From Chitinophagaceae bacterium (GTDB taxonomy: Bacteria; Bacteroidota; Bacteroidia; Chitinophagales; Chitinophagaceae), in NCBI GenBank assembly GCA_025934485.1, contig JAICXX010000010.1, positions 1 to 64,000 on the forward strand: 64,000 bases of DNA, written 5' to 3'. The translations under genes and the position numbers were made by a program. Numbering within the stretch: the stretch's first letter is position 1; every line of letters starts with the position of its first letter. The notes below the pieces were generated by a model. That model had not been told where the DNA came from and did not search any database. It saw only the letters and a program-made list of their open reading frames with translations. Below, one piece after another: positions 1-8,142 of this stretch.

Positions 1-1
1 A

Positions 2-358
2 GCCACACTGTTTGAGAAATATGGCTTATACAATGAAGACAACAAGATCGTCTCCGATCTCGAGTTCTTTATGATCGCCATCATAAAACACAGGTCTACC
101 TACCGGCATATCGGCCAGGTGCTCACCCTGATGCAATCGGGCGGCGTAAGCATCACCCGGAGCCACGAAGCCCTGAAAAAAGAAGAACGTATGGCCTGCT
201 TCAAACGGGCTTTCCCCGAATTTTATAACCTTATCGCCGAAAACTTCCGCATGAAGGAAGAATTGGCTTTCTATGAACAATCCCGGCCCGTGCAATTTGT
301 CCGAAAGCTGCAGCAGGGCCGGTTCAACAAGCTTAAGAATAAATACCTGCGGCATTGA
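2..358 (+). CDS. glycosyltransferase family 2, C-terminal part (cut by window start)
   Basis: The reading frame is open from base 2 to a TGA at 356-358, so the start lies outside the window. The visible part begins ATLFEKYGLYNEDNKIVSDLE. This is the typical region near the end of GT2 enzymes where the acceptor-side Asp/Glu motif (here SDLEFF) follows a 'child of figure' phrase. GT2 enzymes move a sugar from a nucleotide donor to a lipid-linked acceptor at the inner face of the cytoplasmic membrane. The stop overlaps the TTG start of the next gene (TTGA), which indicates translational coupling within the polysaccharide operon. The family is clear; donor and acceptor are unknown. Confidence 0.8.
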   Translation, partial: ATLFEKYGLYNEDNKIVSDLEFFMIAIIKHRSTYRHIGQVLTLMQSGGVSITRSHEALKKEERMACFKRAFPEFYNLIAENFRMKEELAFYEQSRPVQFVRKLQQGRFNKLKNKYLRH

Positions 359-1524
359 AGATCCTGTTTGTCGCCTTTCCTTTTAGCATTCATACCGTCA
401 GGTGGATCTCCCAGCTGGAAGGCCAGGGATGGGAACTGCATTTATTCTCCTCTATGACGGGTGCGCTGCCACACGAGCAGCTCGGCGCCGCCACCTTTCA
501 CGAGCACTTTTATTATGTGCCGCGGGGACACCAAAAACCATTCGAACCGCTTGCCTTTCGCCCGCTCGCACTGTTGCGGCGTTTCGGCCTCTCGGGTCTT
601 TTCGGGAAGGCAGCCCGCTTTCTTCATCTCGAAAAAGGCCGGCCGGACGAGCTGGCCCGCCTGATCAAACATATCCGGCCCGATATCATCCATTCGCTGG
701 AAACGCAACATGCCGGCTACCTGGTGAGCGAGGTGAAACGCAGCTGGTCCGGGCCCTTCCCCCGCTGGATACATTCTAACTGGGGGATCGACATGCACTA
801 TTTCGGCGTTATCCCCGAACATACGCCTAAGATAAATGAGATGCTGGCAGGCATCGATACGCTGGTCGTGGAAGGCCGGCGCGATGCGGAGCTGGCCCGG
901 CAATATGGTTTCAACAAAAGAACAGTGACCTTTCCCAGCGTCGGCGGCGGCATAAAAATACCCGCGGGCGGGCTTTTGCCCGCGTCAAAACGAAGGAAGA
1001 TATTGGTAAAAGGCATGCAGGATAAGGTCCGACGCGGCCTGGTCGCCCTGCGGGCGCTCGAAAGATGCGCAGAGCTGCTAAAGGATTATGAGATCGTTCT
1101 CTACAGCTCGAACGAGACGACGCGCGAGGCCGCGCATCATTTTTTTCATCGGACCGGCAAAGGCATCACGATCCTGCCCACCGTCTCAAACGAAGAGCTA
1201 TTGCGATTGAATGCCGAAGCCCGCCTGAACATCACCGTTAATATGAGCGACGGTCTTCCCAACTCCATGCTGGAGGCGATGACGATGGGCGCCTTCCCGG
1301 TCCAAAGCTCGACCTCCATCGCCGACGAATGGATCCGGGATGGAGTGACCGGTATGCTGGTCCCGCCCGAAGACCCGGACCGGATCGAGCTGGCTATCAG
1401 GGAAGCCTTGCTGAACGACCGCATGGTCGACGAAGCCCAGCAGGTCAACCGGGACACGGTCCGTCAGCGGCTCGACTACGAAACTATCAAACGACAGGCA
1501 ATCGAACTCTATACCGTCAATTAA
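355..1524 (+). CDS. glycosyltransferase family 4 (GT-B fold)
   Basis: A 389-residue GT-B enzyme. The N-terminus MKILFVAFPFSIHTVRWISQL is a Rossmann-type acceptor domain. The C-terminal half has the GT4 donor-binding signature NMSDGLPNSMLEAMTMGAFPV at about residues 296-316. The start is a TTG at 355 whose TG is shared with the TGA of the upstream GT2 gene; no ATG fits better. A perfect 7-bp inverted repeat lies inside the gene at 963-984 (loop 970-977), just before the KRRK stretch, and may be a small in-frame insertion. It is probably one of the transferases that assemble the repeat unit. The substrate cannot be told from sequence. Confidence 0.85.
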   Translation: MKILFVAFPFSIHTVRWISQLEGQGWELHLFSSMTGALPHEQLGAATFHEHFYYVPRGHQKPFEPLAFRPLALLRRFGLSGLFGKAARFLHLEKGRPDELARLIKHIRPDIIHSLETQHAGYLVSEVKRSWSGPFPRWIHSNWGIDMHYFGVIPEHTPKINEMLAGIDTLVVEGRRDAELARQYGFNKRTVTFPSVGGGIKIPAGGLLPASKRRKILVKGMQDKVRRGLVALRALERCAELLKDYEIVLYSSNETTREAAHHFFHRTGKGITILPTVSNEELLRLNAEARLNITVNMSDGLPNSMLEAMTMGAFPVQSSTSIADEWIRDGVTGMLVPPEDPDRIELAIREALLNDRMVDEAQQVNRDTVRQRLDYETIKRQAIELYTVN

Positions 1525-1536
1525 TTTCCGATATTC

Positions 1537-2628
1537 ATGATCAACGTCACCAAATCCTTTCTGCCCCCGCTTGAGGAATATGTGAAATACCTCGAAGGCA
1601 TCTGGGAAAGGGGCCATCTCACCAACCATGGCCCGCTCGTAAACGAGCTGGAAGAAAAGCTACGCCTCTTTCTCGGCGTCAAACATTTCTTTTTCGTCAA
1701 CAACGGCACGATCGCCATCCAGATCGCCATCAAGGCATTAGACCTGCGGGGTGAGATCATCACCACGCCGTTCTCTTATGTCGCCACCACTTCATCCATC
1801 GCCTGGGAGAATTGTACGCCGGTGTTCGTAGACATCGATCCGGCCAATTTCACCATCGATGCCTCGAAGATCGAAGCGGCGATAACGCCCGCGACCACGG
1901 CCATCCTCGCCACACATGTGTATGGCATCCCTTGTGCCGTTAAAGAGATCGAAGCTATCGCCGCCAAACACAAGCTCAAGGTCATCTATGACGCGGCGCA
2001 TGCCTTTGGCGTGAAACAGGACGGCAAGGGCATCATGAACTATGGCGATATCTCTACCCTGAGCTTTCATGCGACCAAACTGTTCCATACCGTAGAAGGG
2101 GGCGCCATCATGACCAATGACGATACCCTGGGGCATCGCATAGGTTATATGCGCAACTTCGGTCACAAGGGCCAGGAAGATTTCTGGGGGATCGGCATCA
2201 ACGGCAAAAGCTCCGAATTCCATGCGGCCATGGGGCTTTGTGTGTTCCCGCAAATCGAGGCGATCCTCGAATCGCGGAAAACACTTTCACTCGCCTATGA
2301 TCAATGTCTGGACGAGCTCAAGGTCAACGTCAAACGGCCCCGGTTGCCCAAGGGGACACACTACAATTATGCCTATTACCCGGTAGTCTTCGAGTCGGAA
2401 AAACAACTTCTGTCGGTACGGGATAATCTCAACGCCGCCTATATCTATCCCCGGCGGTATTTTTATCCTTCGCTGCATACGCTGCCTTATGTGAAGCCCG
2501 GGATCGTGCTTTCAGAAGCGGAGTCGGTTAGCGCACGCGTGCTTTGTCTGCCTTTGTATCATGAGCTCCCCGTGGACTCGATAAAGAAGATCTGCCATAT
2601 CATTGCGGAAGTCTTAAAATATGAATAA
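1537..2628 (+). CDS. DegT/DnrJ/EryC1/StrS-family PLP aminotransferase (sugar 4-aminotransferase)
   Basis: A 363-residue PLP enzyme of the sugar aminotransferase family. The likely Schiff-base lysine is K181 in SFHATKLFHTVEGGA, and the PLP-phosphate and aspartate motifs (NNGTIAIQIA, YDAAHAFGV) are in the usual order. It is followed after 3 nt by a NeuD/PglD-like N-acetyltransferase. This pairing is known for making 4-acetamido-4,6-dideoxyhexoses from nucleotide 4-keto-6-deoxy sugars. I infer a product such as dTDP- or UDP-4-amino-4,6-dideoxyhexose. The dehydratase supplying the keto sugar is not in the window, although Gmd at 31.9 kb makes GDP-4-keto-6-deoxymannose and a perosamine-type use is possible. 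Confidence 0.85.
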   Translation: MINVTKSFLPPLEEYVKYLEGIWERGHLTNHGPLVNELEEKLRLFLGVKHFFFVNNGTIAIQIAIKALDLRGEIITTPFSYVATTSSIAWENCTPVFVDIDPANFTIDASKIEAAITPATTAILATHVYGIPCAVKEIEAIAAKHKLKVIYDAAHAFGVKQDGKGIMNYGDISTLSFHATKLFHTVEGGAIMTNDDTLGHRIGYMRNFGHKGQEDFWGIGINGKSSEFHAAMGLCVFPQIEAILESRKTLSLAYDQCLDELKVNVKRPRLPKGTHYNYAYYPVVFESEKQLLSVRDNLNAAYIYPRRYFYPSLHTLPYVKPGIVLSEAESVSARVLCLPLYHELPVDSIKKICHIIAEVLKYE

Positions 2629-2631
2629 GCC

Positions 2632-3246
2632 ATGATCATCGCAGGCGCCGGCGGGCACGCCCGGGAATTGCTAGGTATACTGGCCGAAGCCGGGAGGGTT
2701 GAGGACGTGTTCCTGTTCGACGATGTCTCGCCCGATGCGCCGGCGATCATTTGGGGACGTTTCCCTGTGCTGCGTTCTGCGGATGAAGCGAGGCGCATAC
2801 TGGCCGGCGACCCCGGATTTATCCTTGGCGTTGGCAAACCTGGCGCAAGGAAATTATTATACGAAAAAATGATCGCGCTCGGCGGCGAGGTCCGGGCCCT
2901 TACCTCGCCGTATGCGAGGATAGGCGTCTATCAGGTGGAGATCGGCCCCGGCGCCAACATCATGACGGGAGCGGTGATCACGCAGGACATAAAAATGGGA
3001 ATAGGCTGTTTGGTTCATTGCAACGTGACGATCCACCATGACTGCCGGATCGGCGATTTCTGCGAGCTTTCTCCCGGCTGTCATCTCCTCGGCAAGGTGA
3101 ACGTCGGTGCGCAGTGTTCAATCGGCGCGGGCGCTGTGGTCCTGCCCGGCGTTACCATTGGCGAAAAGGCGGTGATAGGGGCGGGAGGGGTAGTGACCAG
3201 AGATATAGCCCCGGGCCGGATCGTAAAAGGGATGCCCGCAAAATAG
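2632..3246 (+). CDS. NeuD/PglD-family sugar O/N-acyltransferase
   Basis: A 204-residue protein. The N-terminal nucleotide-sugar-binding Rossmann part starts IIAGAGGHARELLGILAEAG, and about 100 residues of hexapeptide repeats follow (left-handed beta-helix; for example IGIGCLV, IGDFCEL, VNVGAQCSIGAGAVV, IGEKAVIGAGGVV). The catalytic His is probably in HCNVTIHHDCRIGD. PglD-type members N-acetylate UDP-4-amino sugars with acetyl-CoA. The position directly behind the DegT aminotransferase supports that reaction rather than sialic acid O-acetylation. The trimeric architecture is inferred from the family. Confidence 0.82.
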   Translation: MIIAGAGGHARELLGILAEAGRVEDVFLFDDVSPDAPAIIWGRFPVLRSADEARRILAGDPGFILGVGKPGARKLLYEKMIALGGEVRALTSPYARIGVYQVEIGPGANIMTGAVITQDIKMGIGCLVHCNVTIHHDCRIGDFCELSPGCHLLGKVNVGAQCSIGAGAVVLPGVTIGEKAVIGAGGVVTRDIAPGRIVKGMPAK

Positions 3247-3266
3247 CGGGTTTAACAGTTGACAAA

Positions 3267-4418
3267 ATGAAAAACGCAATAGCAAAAAGGCTTCCTTCCT
3301 ATATCCGTACCCCGCTGGGCTTTATGATCAGCCCGAGAGTGCGCAAAAGAATATATACCGAACGGCGGATCAGGAAACAACAGAACAAGGCGATCCACCA
3401 ATTCGATGCTGCCGCGAAGAAAATGGTGGTTTTTCTGGTGGCGGGAGCAGACATGAGCACCGGGAAAGACAAGATCTCGGGCGGCATCATCTCGATTGTA
3501 TCCCTGTGCCAGGAGTCGGCGAAAATGAAAGACATCCATGACGCCCAGGTGATCATGTGCACCCTACGGAATGAACACCTGCTATTCAGGCATACACAAT
3601 TCGAGAACCACACGGACGTATTCAGGTTCGACCAGCTCCAGGCCTATTTCTCAGCGGCCGATGAAGTGCTCTTCCATATCCCGGAATTTATCTGCGATTA
3701 TTTCCTCGGGCATCTTACTGACGGCGACAGGAAATGGCTGGCCGGGCTCAAGGACCTGCACATCAATATTCTCAATCAGAATATCCGGTATATGCCTGCC
3801 CCGGAGGTGATCGACCGGCTCCGCCGGCTTGCCGGCAAGGTGACGAACACCACGGCACACCAGAAATATTGTAATCCGCATTACCGGGCACTGTTCAATA
3901 TACCCGTTCACAAATTTTCAGTTTGGATCAGCCCTGAGCAATACCAATTCAGGCAATACGCCGAAAAGGAAAACCTCATCGTGGTGTCACCGGATATGAG
4001 CACCTTTAAACAGGAGGTGCTGGAGCAGCTATCGTCCATCCCCGGCCTCAAAGTGCAGATCATCAAGAATCTTACTTACGAACAATATAAAGAAACGATT
4101 GCCAGGGCCAAATGGACGCTCACCTTTGGCGAAGGCCTCGATGGCTATCTCATAGAGCCGATATTCAGCGGCGCGATAGGTTTCGCTGTGTACAATGAAG
4201 ATTTCTTTACGCCGGATTTCAAGGGTAAGCGTACGCTCTATGGGTCATACGAGGAGCTACTGAAGACCATCAAAAAGGATATCAGTGAGCTGGATGAGCC
4301 CGCCGCCTTCGCTGCTTACCAAAAAAAACAATTCGATCTCTGCGCCAGGTACTATAGCCAGGAGGAATACCGTAGCAATATCCGGGCATTTTACCGCGGA
4401 CAATACAGCCTGCCGTGA
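3267..4418 (+). CDS. putative GT-B glycosyltransferase, unassigned family
   Basis: 383 residues from the ATG at 3267. An open frame extends upstream to 3114, but that stretch overlaps the acetyltransferase gene and does not look like protein, so I chose 3267 (MKNAIAKRLPSYIRTPLGFM). No standard motif stands out. The C-terminal third (ARAKWTLTFGEGLDGYLIEP, then FSGAIGFAVYNEDFF) resembles the donor-binding end of GT-B enzymes, and the mid part (VSPDMSTFKQEVLEQLSSIP) resembles the strand entering that domain. It is coupled to the next GT2 gene by a 4-base GTGA overlap. The glycosyltransferase call is mainly contextual; a polysaccharide modification role is also possible. Confidence 0.5.
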   Translation: MKNAIAKRLPSYIRTPLGFMISPRVRKRIYTERRIRKQQNKAIHQFDAAAKKMVVFLVAGADMSTGKDKISGGIISIVSLCQESAKMKDIHDAQVIMCTLRNEHLLFRHTQFENHTDVFRFDQLQAYFSAADEVLFHIPEFICDYFLGHLTDGDRKWLAGLKDLHINILNQNIRYMPAPEVIDRLRRLAGKVTNTTAHQKYCNPHYRALFNIPVHKFSVWISPEQYQFRQYAEKENLIVVSPDMSTFKQEVLEQLSSIPGLKVQIIKNLTYEQYKETIARAKWTLTFGEGLDGYLIEPIFSGAIGFAVYNEDFFTPDFKGKRTLYGSYEELLKTIKKDISELDEPAAFAAYQKKQFDLCARYYSQEEYRSNIRAFYRGQYSLP

Positions 4419-5353
4419 ATAGTAGAAATACCCCACTGGTTTCCGTGATCACTGTAACCTATAATTCCGCGTTATATGTTAGGGATACCATCGAAAGTGT
4501 GCTCGCCCAGACCTATACCGATATCGAGTATATCATCTGCGATGATTGCTCTACGGACCGAACCTGGGACATCATCCGGGAATACAATGACCCGCGGATC
4601 AAAGCTGCGCGCAATGAGCAAAACCTCAGGGAATATGTCAACCGTAACAAGGCCATCGGGATGGCCACGGGAGAATACCTGATTTTTATCGATGGCGACG
4701 ATGTCATCTTTCCGCACGGGATAGGTTTTTTTGTAAGCATGATGGAAAGCTTCCCGGCTGCCGGCATGGCGATACAAAAGAACTACATCAACAATCTCCT
4801 GTTCCCGGCGCTACTCGAGCCTGCGGAGACGGTACGCAATCATTTTTATGGCGAGAAGGACCTGCTGACCTCGAGTTTTGCTTCGAACTTTTTCAGGACC
4901 TCCGCGCTCAAACGCTGGAATCTCAAAACGGAGTTCATCAGCGGAGACGAAGAGATCAGGCTGAGGATCGCCGCGAACTACCCGGTGCTGTTCGTCGCGG
5001 GTTGGGTAACCTGGCCCAGGGAGACGCCCGGCCAGGCTTCGATGAAAGTGGCGGGCGGCCTGGGCCTTGCGGAAGCCTTTAAATTTTCCCACGATATCTT
5101 TACAGACACACCAGGGCTGTCGCCCGAATTGCTAAAGGATATCGATCTTATGTTCAAAAAGCGGCTGGCAGGCCAGGCTATCCAGCTGATAAAAAAAGGA
5201 CAGCTGTCCCGGGCGAAGAACTTTCTCCGGCGCGCCGGTCTGAAACTCAAGGATGTGCCGGCCTATTACCGCCATGAACCGGCGTTCACCGATCCATTGG
5301 TTGATTATACCCCTTCCGCGCCACTCAAACGGGGGTTCCTGAACAAAATCTAG
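4415..5353 (+). CDS. glycosyltransferase family 2 (GT-A fold)
   Basis: A 312-residue GT2 enzyme. The N-terminus PLVSVITVTYNSALYVRDTI carries the nucleotide-binding start, then CDDCSTDRT and the metal-binding DXD-like FIDGDDVIF at about residues 92-100. The acceptor-side acidic motif is probably SGDEEIRLR. The start is GTG at 4415, whose TG is shared with the TGA of the preceding gene. About 100 residues follow the catalytic domain without membrane segments, so it is probably a peripheral membrane protein. It likely adds one sugar to the lipid-linked repeat unit. Confidence 0.85.
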   Translation: MNSRNTPLVSVITVTYNSALYVRDTIESVLAQTYTDIEYIICDDCSTDRTWDIIREYNDPRIKAARNEQNLREYVNRNKAIGMATGEYLIFIDGDDVIFPHGIGFFVSMMESFPAAGMAIQKNYINNLLFPALLEPAETVRNHFYGEKDLLTSSFASNFFRTSALKRWNLKTEFISGDEEIRLRIAANYPVLFVAGWVTWPRETPGQASMKVAGGLGLAEAFKFSHDIFTDTPGLSPELLKDIDLMFKKRLAGQAIQLIKKGQLSRAKNFLRRAGLKLKDVPAYYRHEPAFTDPLVDYTPSAPLKRGFLNKI

Positions 5354-5359
5354 CTCCGG

Positions 5360-6007
5360 ATGAAGCAAAAGATCGCCTATCTGCTAGGTAATCCATTGAG
5401 AATTTTTATTGTAGCGATAACCAAGCTGCCTTATTTCCGGTTTATCCGCGAGACCCAGGACTATCAATGCCGGATCAATTTCGGCGTTTGGTTCAGGCAG
5501 AAGATTTTGAATCTTGGCGGCAATAAGCAGGCGTACTGGCCCGTCCATTGGAGCAGTGAGGTATACGACGTTGAAAATATTGTGGTTGGAGTGGATACGT
5601 ATCCCGGATTTTCCCGGAATTGCTATATCCAGGGGAAGGGTTCGATCTTTATCGGGGACTATACCCAGCTGGCTCCGGGCGTGACCATCGTGAGCGCCAA
5701 TCATGATCTGTACGATACCCGCAAGCATGTCCCGGCAGCCGTGCACATCGGGAAATATTGCTGGATTGGGGCGGGCGCTAAAATTATGCCGGGGGTACGG
5801 TTGGGTGATTTTACCATCGTAGGCGCCGGCGCTGTCGTCACCAAATCTTTTCCAGAGGGCTATTGCGTTATCGGCGGAGTGCCGGCCGGCGTGATCAAAA
5901 ATCTGGAAAAAGACAAATGTGTTCCCTTCAGGAATAAGATAGAATACAATGGCTACATTCGTTCGGATAGATTCGAGGCCTACAGGAAAAAAAAGCTCAA
6001 GGTATAA
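5360..6007 (+). CDS. left-handed beta-helix acyltransferase (CatB/WcaF-like)
   Basis: A 215-residue protein whose second half is made of hexapeptide repeats (VVGVDTYPGFSRNCYIQG, IFIGDYTQLAPGVTIV, HIGKYCWIGAGAKIMPGVRL, IVGAGAVVTKSF). The likely catalytic His is in SANHDLYD at about residue 114, the usual place in the xenobiotic/maltose/galactoside acetyltransferase group. The N-terminal 60 residues are hydrophobic and basic and may lie on the membrane. It probably O- or N-acylates a sugar of the growing repeat unit with an acyl-CoA. It could be a partner of the acyl-supply cassette at 27-31 kb, but nothing in its sequence shows that. Confidence 0.75.
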   Translation: MKQKIAYLLGNPLRIFIVAITKLPYFRFIRETQDYQCRINFGVWFRQKILNLGGNKQAYWPVHWSSEVYDVENIVVGVDTYPGFSRNCYIQGKGSIFIGDYTQLAPGVTIVSANHDLYDTRKHVPAAVHIGKYCWIGAGAKIMPGVRLGDFTIVGAGAVVTKSFPEGYCVIGGVPAGVIKNLEKDKCVPFRNKIEYNGYIRSDRFEAYRKKKLKV

Positions 6008-6013
6008 TTTCAA

Positions 6014-6628
6014 ATGATTACGATCGTAGATTACGGAGTCGGTAACCTGGCATCCATCAATAATATGCTGAAGAAGGTGGGGGCGCAGGCCCGCATCTCC
6101 GCCGCTGCGGAAGACATTGCCACTGCGGATAAGCTCATTCTGCCGGGCGTAGGCGCCTTCGATACCTGCGCGGAGAAATTGCAGCAAAGCGGCCTGACGG
6201 CCCTTCTCAATAAAAAAGTGCTCGAAGACCGGACGCTCGTCCTCGGCATTTGCGTTGGGCACCAGTTGCTGGCGGAAGGCAGTGAAGAAGGGGTTTTGCC
6301 TGGCCTTGGTTGGATCAAAGGCCGTGTCGTGAAATTCAAACAGGAGCTCCTGCCGGCAGGCGTCAAGATACCGCATATGGGCTGGACCAACGTCGTGCTG
6401 GATAAACCCTCCCCGCTTTTCGACAACATGTATGAGGAGCCCCGCTTCTACTTCGTTCATTCGTACTATATAGCGCCCGACCGCGGGGAAGATGTGCTGT
6501 TGACGGCGGATTACGGTTATCCCTTTACCGCGGGAGTCGAACATGACAATATCATGGGTGTCCAGTTCCATCCCGAAAAAAGCCACAAATTCGGCATGAA
6601 GCTACTTGAAAACTTTGTGAAGCGCTGA
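6014..6628 (+). CDS. hisH: HisH-type glutaminase subunit of the sugar amidotransferase system
   Basis: A 204-residue class I glutamine amidotransferase. The nucleophile is C80 in LGICVGHQLL and the partners are H186 and E188 in GVQFHPEKSH, so the catalytic triad is complete. It releases ammonia from glutamine for a partner HisF. Although it is the histidine-pathway fold, no other his genes are nearby. It is followed by a HisF without its catalytic Asp11 and by wbpG. That trio is known from Pseudomonas aeruginosa O-antigen clusters (hisH2-hisF2-wbpG) for turning an acetamido group into an acetamidino group. I therefore assign it to polysaccharide rather than histidine synthesis. Confidence 0.88.
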   Translation: MITIVDYGVGNLASINNMLKKVGAQARISAAAEDIATADKLILPGVGAFDTCAEKLQQSGLTALLNKKVLEDRTLVLGICVGHQLLAEGSEEGVLPGLGWIKGRVVKFKQELLPAGVKIPHMGWTNVVLDKPSPLFDNMYEEPRFYFVHSYYIAPDRGEDVLLTADYGYPFTAGVEHDNIMGVQFHPEKSHKFGMKLLENFVKR

Positions 6629-6630
6629 TC

Positions 6631-7401
6631 ATGAAAAGAGTCAGGATAATACCTTCCTTGCTGATCCAAAAAGGCGGTTTGGTCAAATCGGTGCGGTTCA
6701 AAGACCACAAATACGTGGGAGACCCCATCAACGCCGTCAAGATCTTCAACGAAAAGGAGGTCGATGAGATCGTGATCCTGGATATCTCCGCCACCGGGGA
6801 AAAACGTGCCCCCGACATGCGCAGGATCAGGGATATCGCTTCGGAGGCCTTTATGCCGCTGGGTTATGGCGGCGGCATTACCAGCCTGGAAGAGATCAGG
6901 ACGCTCATCGGGTTGGGCGTAGAAAAAGTGATCCTCAACGCCGCGGCATTCGCCAACCCCGACCTCATCAGCGAAGGGGCAAGATATATCGGCAGCCAGA
7001 GCATCGTCGTCTCCATGGACGTAAAAAAAACCTTGTTGGGCAAATACCGGGTCTATACGCTGGGCGGTTCCCGGAATACCGGTCTCGACCCCGTAGAGTT
7101 TGCAAAGAAGATGGAGCAGGCCGGCGCCGGCGAGATCCTGCTGAATTCCATCGACCGGGATGGGACCTTTGAAGGATATGATAGCAGGCTCATCGGCCTG
7201 GTGAGCCATGCGGTAAATATCCCGGTAGTAGCTATCGGCGGCGCCTCTTCTACCGAAGACTTTGCGGCTGCCATTACAGCCGGGGCCTCCGCCGCGGCGG
7301 CCGGAAGCCTTTTTGTTTTTCAACGCCCGCATCGCGCCGTGCTCATAAGCTATCCTACCCAGGCAGAACTCAAACAAAAGGTATTCGAAAAGATAAAATA
7401 A
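6631..7401 (+). CDS. hisF: HisF-like ammonia-channel subunit, LPS-type
   Basis: A 256-residue (beta/alpha)8 barrel of the HisF family. The N-terminal motif reads RIIPSLLIQKGGLVKSV: residue 11, the general-acid Asp of true HisF, is Leu here, while D130 (in VVSMD) is kept, as is the phosphate-binding SIDRDGTFEGYD. Loss of Asp11 argues against imidazole-glycerol-phosphate synthesis and fits the polysaccharide paralogues, which are thought to pass ammonia from HisH to the WbpG amidotransferase. It lies 2 nt after hisH and 5 nt before the FkbM methyltransferase gene. The functional call is strong from context and motif together. Confidence 0.87.
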   Translation: MKRVRIIPSLLIQKGGLVKSVRFKDHKYVGDPINAVKIFNEKEVDEIVILDISATGEKRAPDMRRIRDIASEAFMPLGYGGGITSLEEIRTLIGLGVEKVILNAAAFANPDLISEGARYIGSQSIVVSMDVKKTLLGKYRVYTLGGSRNTGLDPVEFAKKMEQAGAGEILLNSIDRDGTFEGYDSRLIGLVSHAVNIPVVAIGGASSTEDFAAAITAGASAAAAGSLFVFQRPHRAVLISYPTQAELKQKVFEKIK

Positions 7402-7406
7402 CAAAG

Positions 7407-8126
7407 ATGAACAACGCTGTTCTGTCCGGATCGAAAATCCAATCTTCCATAAAATGCATTCTCCGTGGACTCGCCATGCGCCCGGAACGCATCGACATCC
7501 CGGTCGAAAAGTTCCTTGCCTCGGTGGCAGGCAAGATCGGGCATTTTGTAAAAATAGGCTCCAATGATGGCGTCAAGAATGACCCATTCGGGAATGCCAT
7601 CGACAAATATCACTGGAAAGGGATCATGGTAGAGCCCTTTGAACAGAATTTCGAAAAGCTCAAAGCCAATTTTGGCGGCAGGCCTAATGTCCAGTTGGAA
7701 CAGGCCGGCATTACCGAGCAAAGAGGGTCCTTCGATTTTTATTATATCGAAAACATCCGTGAAGACGAACCCGGCTGGTACGACCAGGTAGGCTCCTTCG
7801 ATAAGGAAACCTTTATTAAGAATATAGAGGTAGTGCCTTCCTTGCTGTCGAGGATCGCCTGCAAGCAAATACCTTGTATGACCTTTGCCGATCTGCTGCA
7901 GAAATACGCCGTCGAAACGGTGGACCTCATTCACATCGACACCGAAGGCTACGATTACAAAATTTTGAAGACCATCGATTTGAAGAAAGTGCGGCCCATG
8001 ATCCTGATCTTTGAATACGAATGGCTCACCCAATTCGAATTTCGGGAGGCGAAAAAATTGCTTACCGATAACGGGTATAAATTATACTATGCCGAGAGCG
8101 ACTGCGTTGCGGTAAGCGCTCACTAA
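7407..8126 (+). CDS. FkbM-family SAM-dependent methyltransferase
   Basis: 239 residues with the FkbM layout. A SAM-binding loop sits in HFVKIGSNDGVKNDPF, an acidic residue follows in GIMVEPFEQNFEKLK, and the family hallmark LIHIDTEGYDYKIL is near residues 174-187. FkbM enzymes O-methylate hydroxyls of sugars or polyketides. It sits between hisF and wbpG inside the amidino-sugar block, so it probably O-methylates a residue of the same glycan. There is no signal peptide, so it is cytoplasmic. Confidence 0.85.
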   Translation: MNNAVLSGSKIQSSIKCILRGLAMRPERIDIPVEKFLASVAGKIGHFVKIGSNDGVKNDPFGNAIDKYHWKGIMVEPFEQNFEKLKANFGGRPNVQLEQAGITEQRGSFDFYYIENIREDEPGWYDQVGSFDKETFIKNIEVVPSLLSRIACKQIPCMTFADLLQKYAVETVDLIHIDTEGYDYKILKTIDLKKVRPMILIFEYEWLTQFEFREAKKLLTDNGYKLYYAESDCVAVSAH

Positions 8127-8142
8127 TCACACCTATCAGCTT

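Noticed and set aside
3114-3266. N-terminal extension of the putative glycosyltransferase
   Set aside because: It overlaps the acetyltransferase gene in another frame and has Arg/Gly-rich, non-protein-like composition; ATG 3267 is a better start.
6014-7401. Histidine biosynthesis operon fragment
   Set aside because: Asp11 is lost in HisF, there are no other his genes and wbpG is adjacent, so the pair belongs to sugar amidation.
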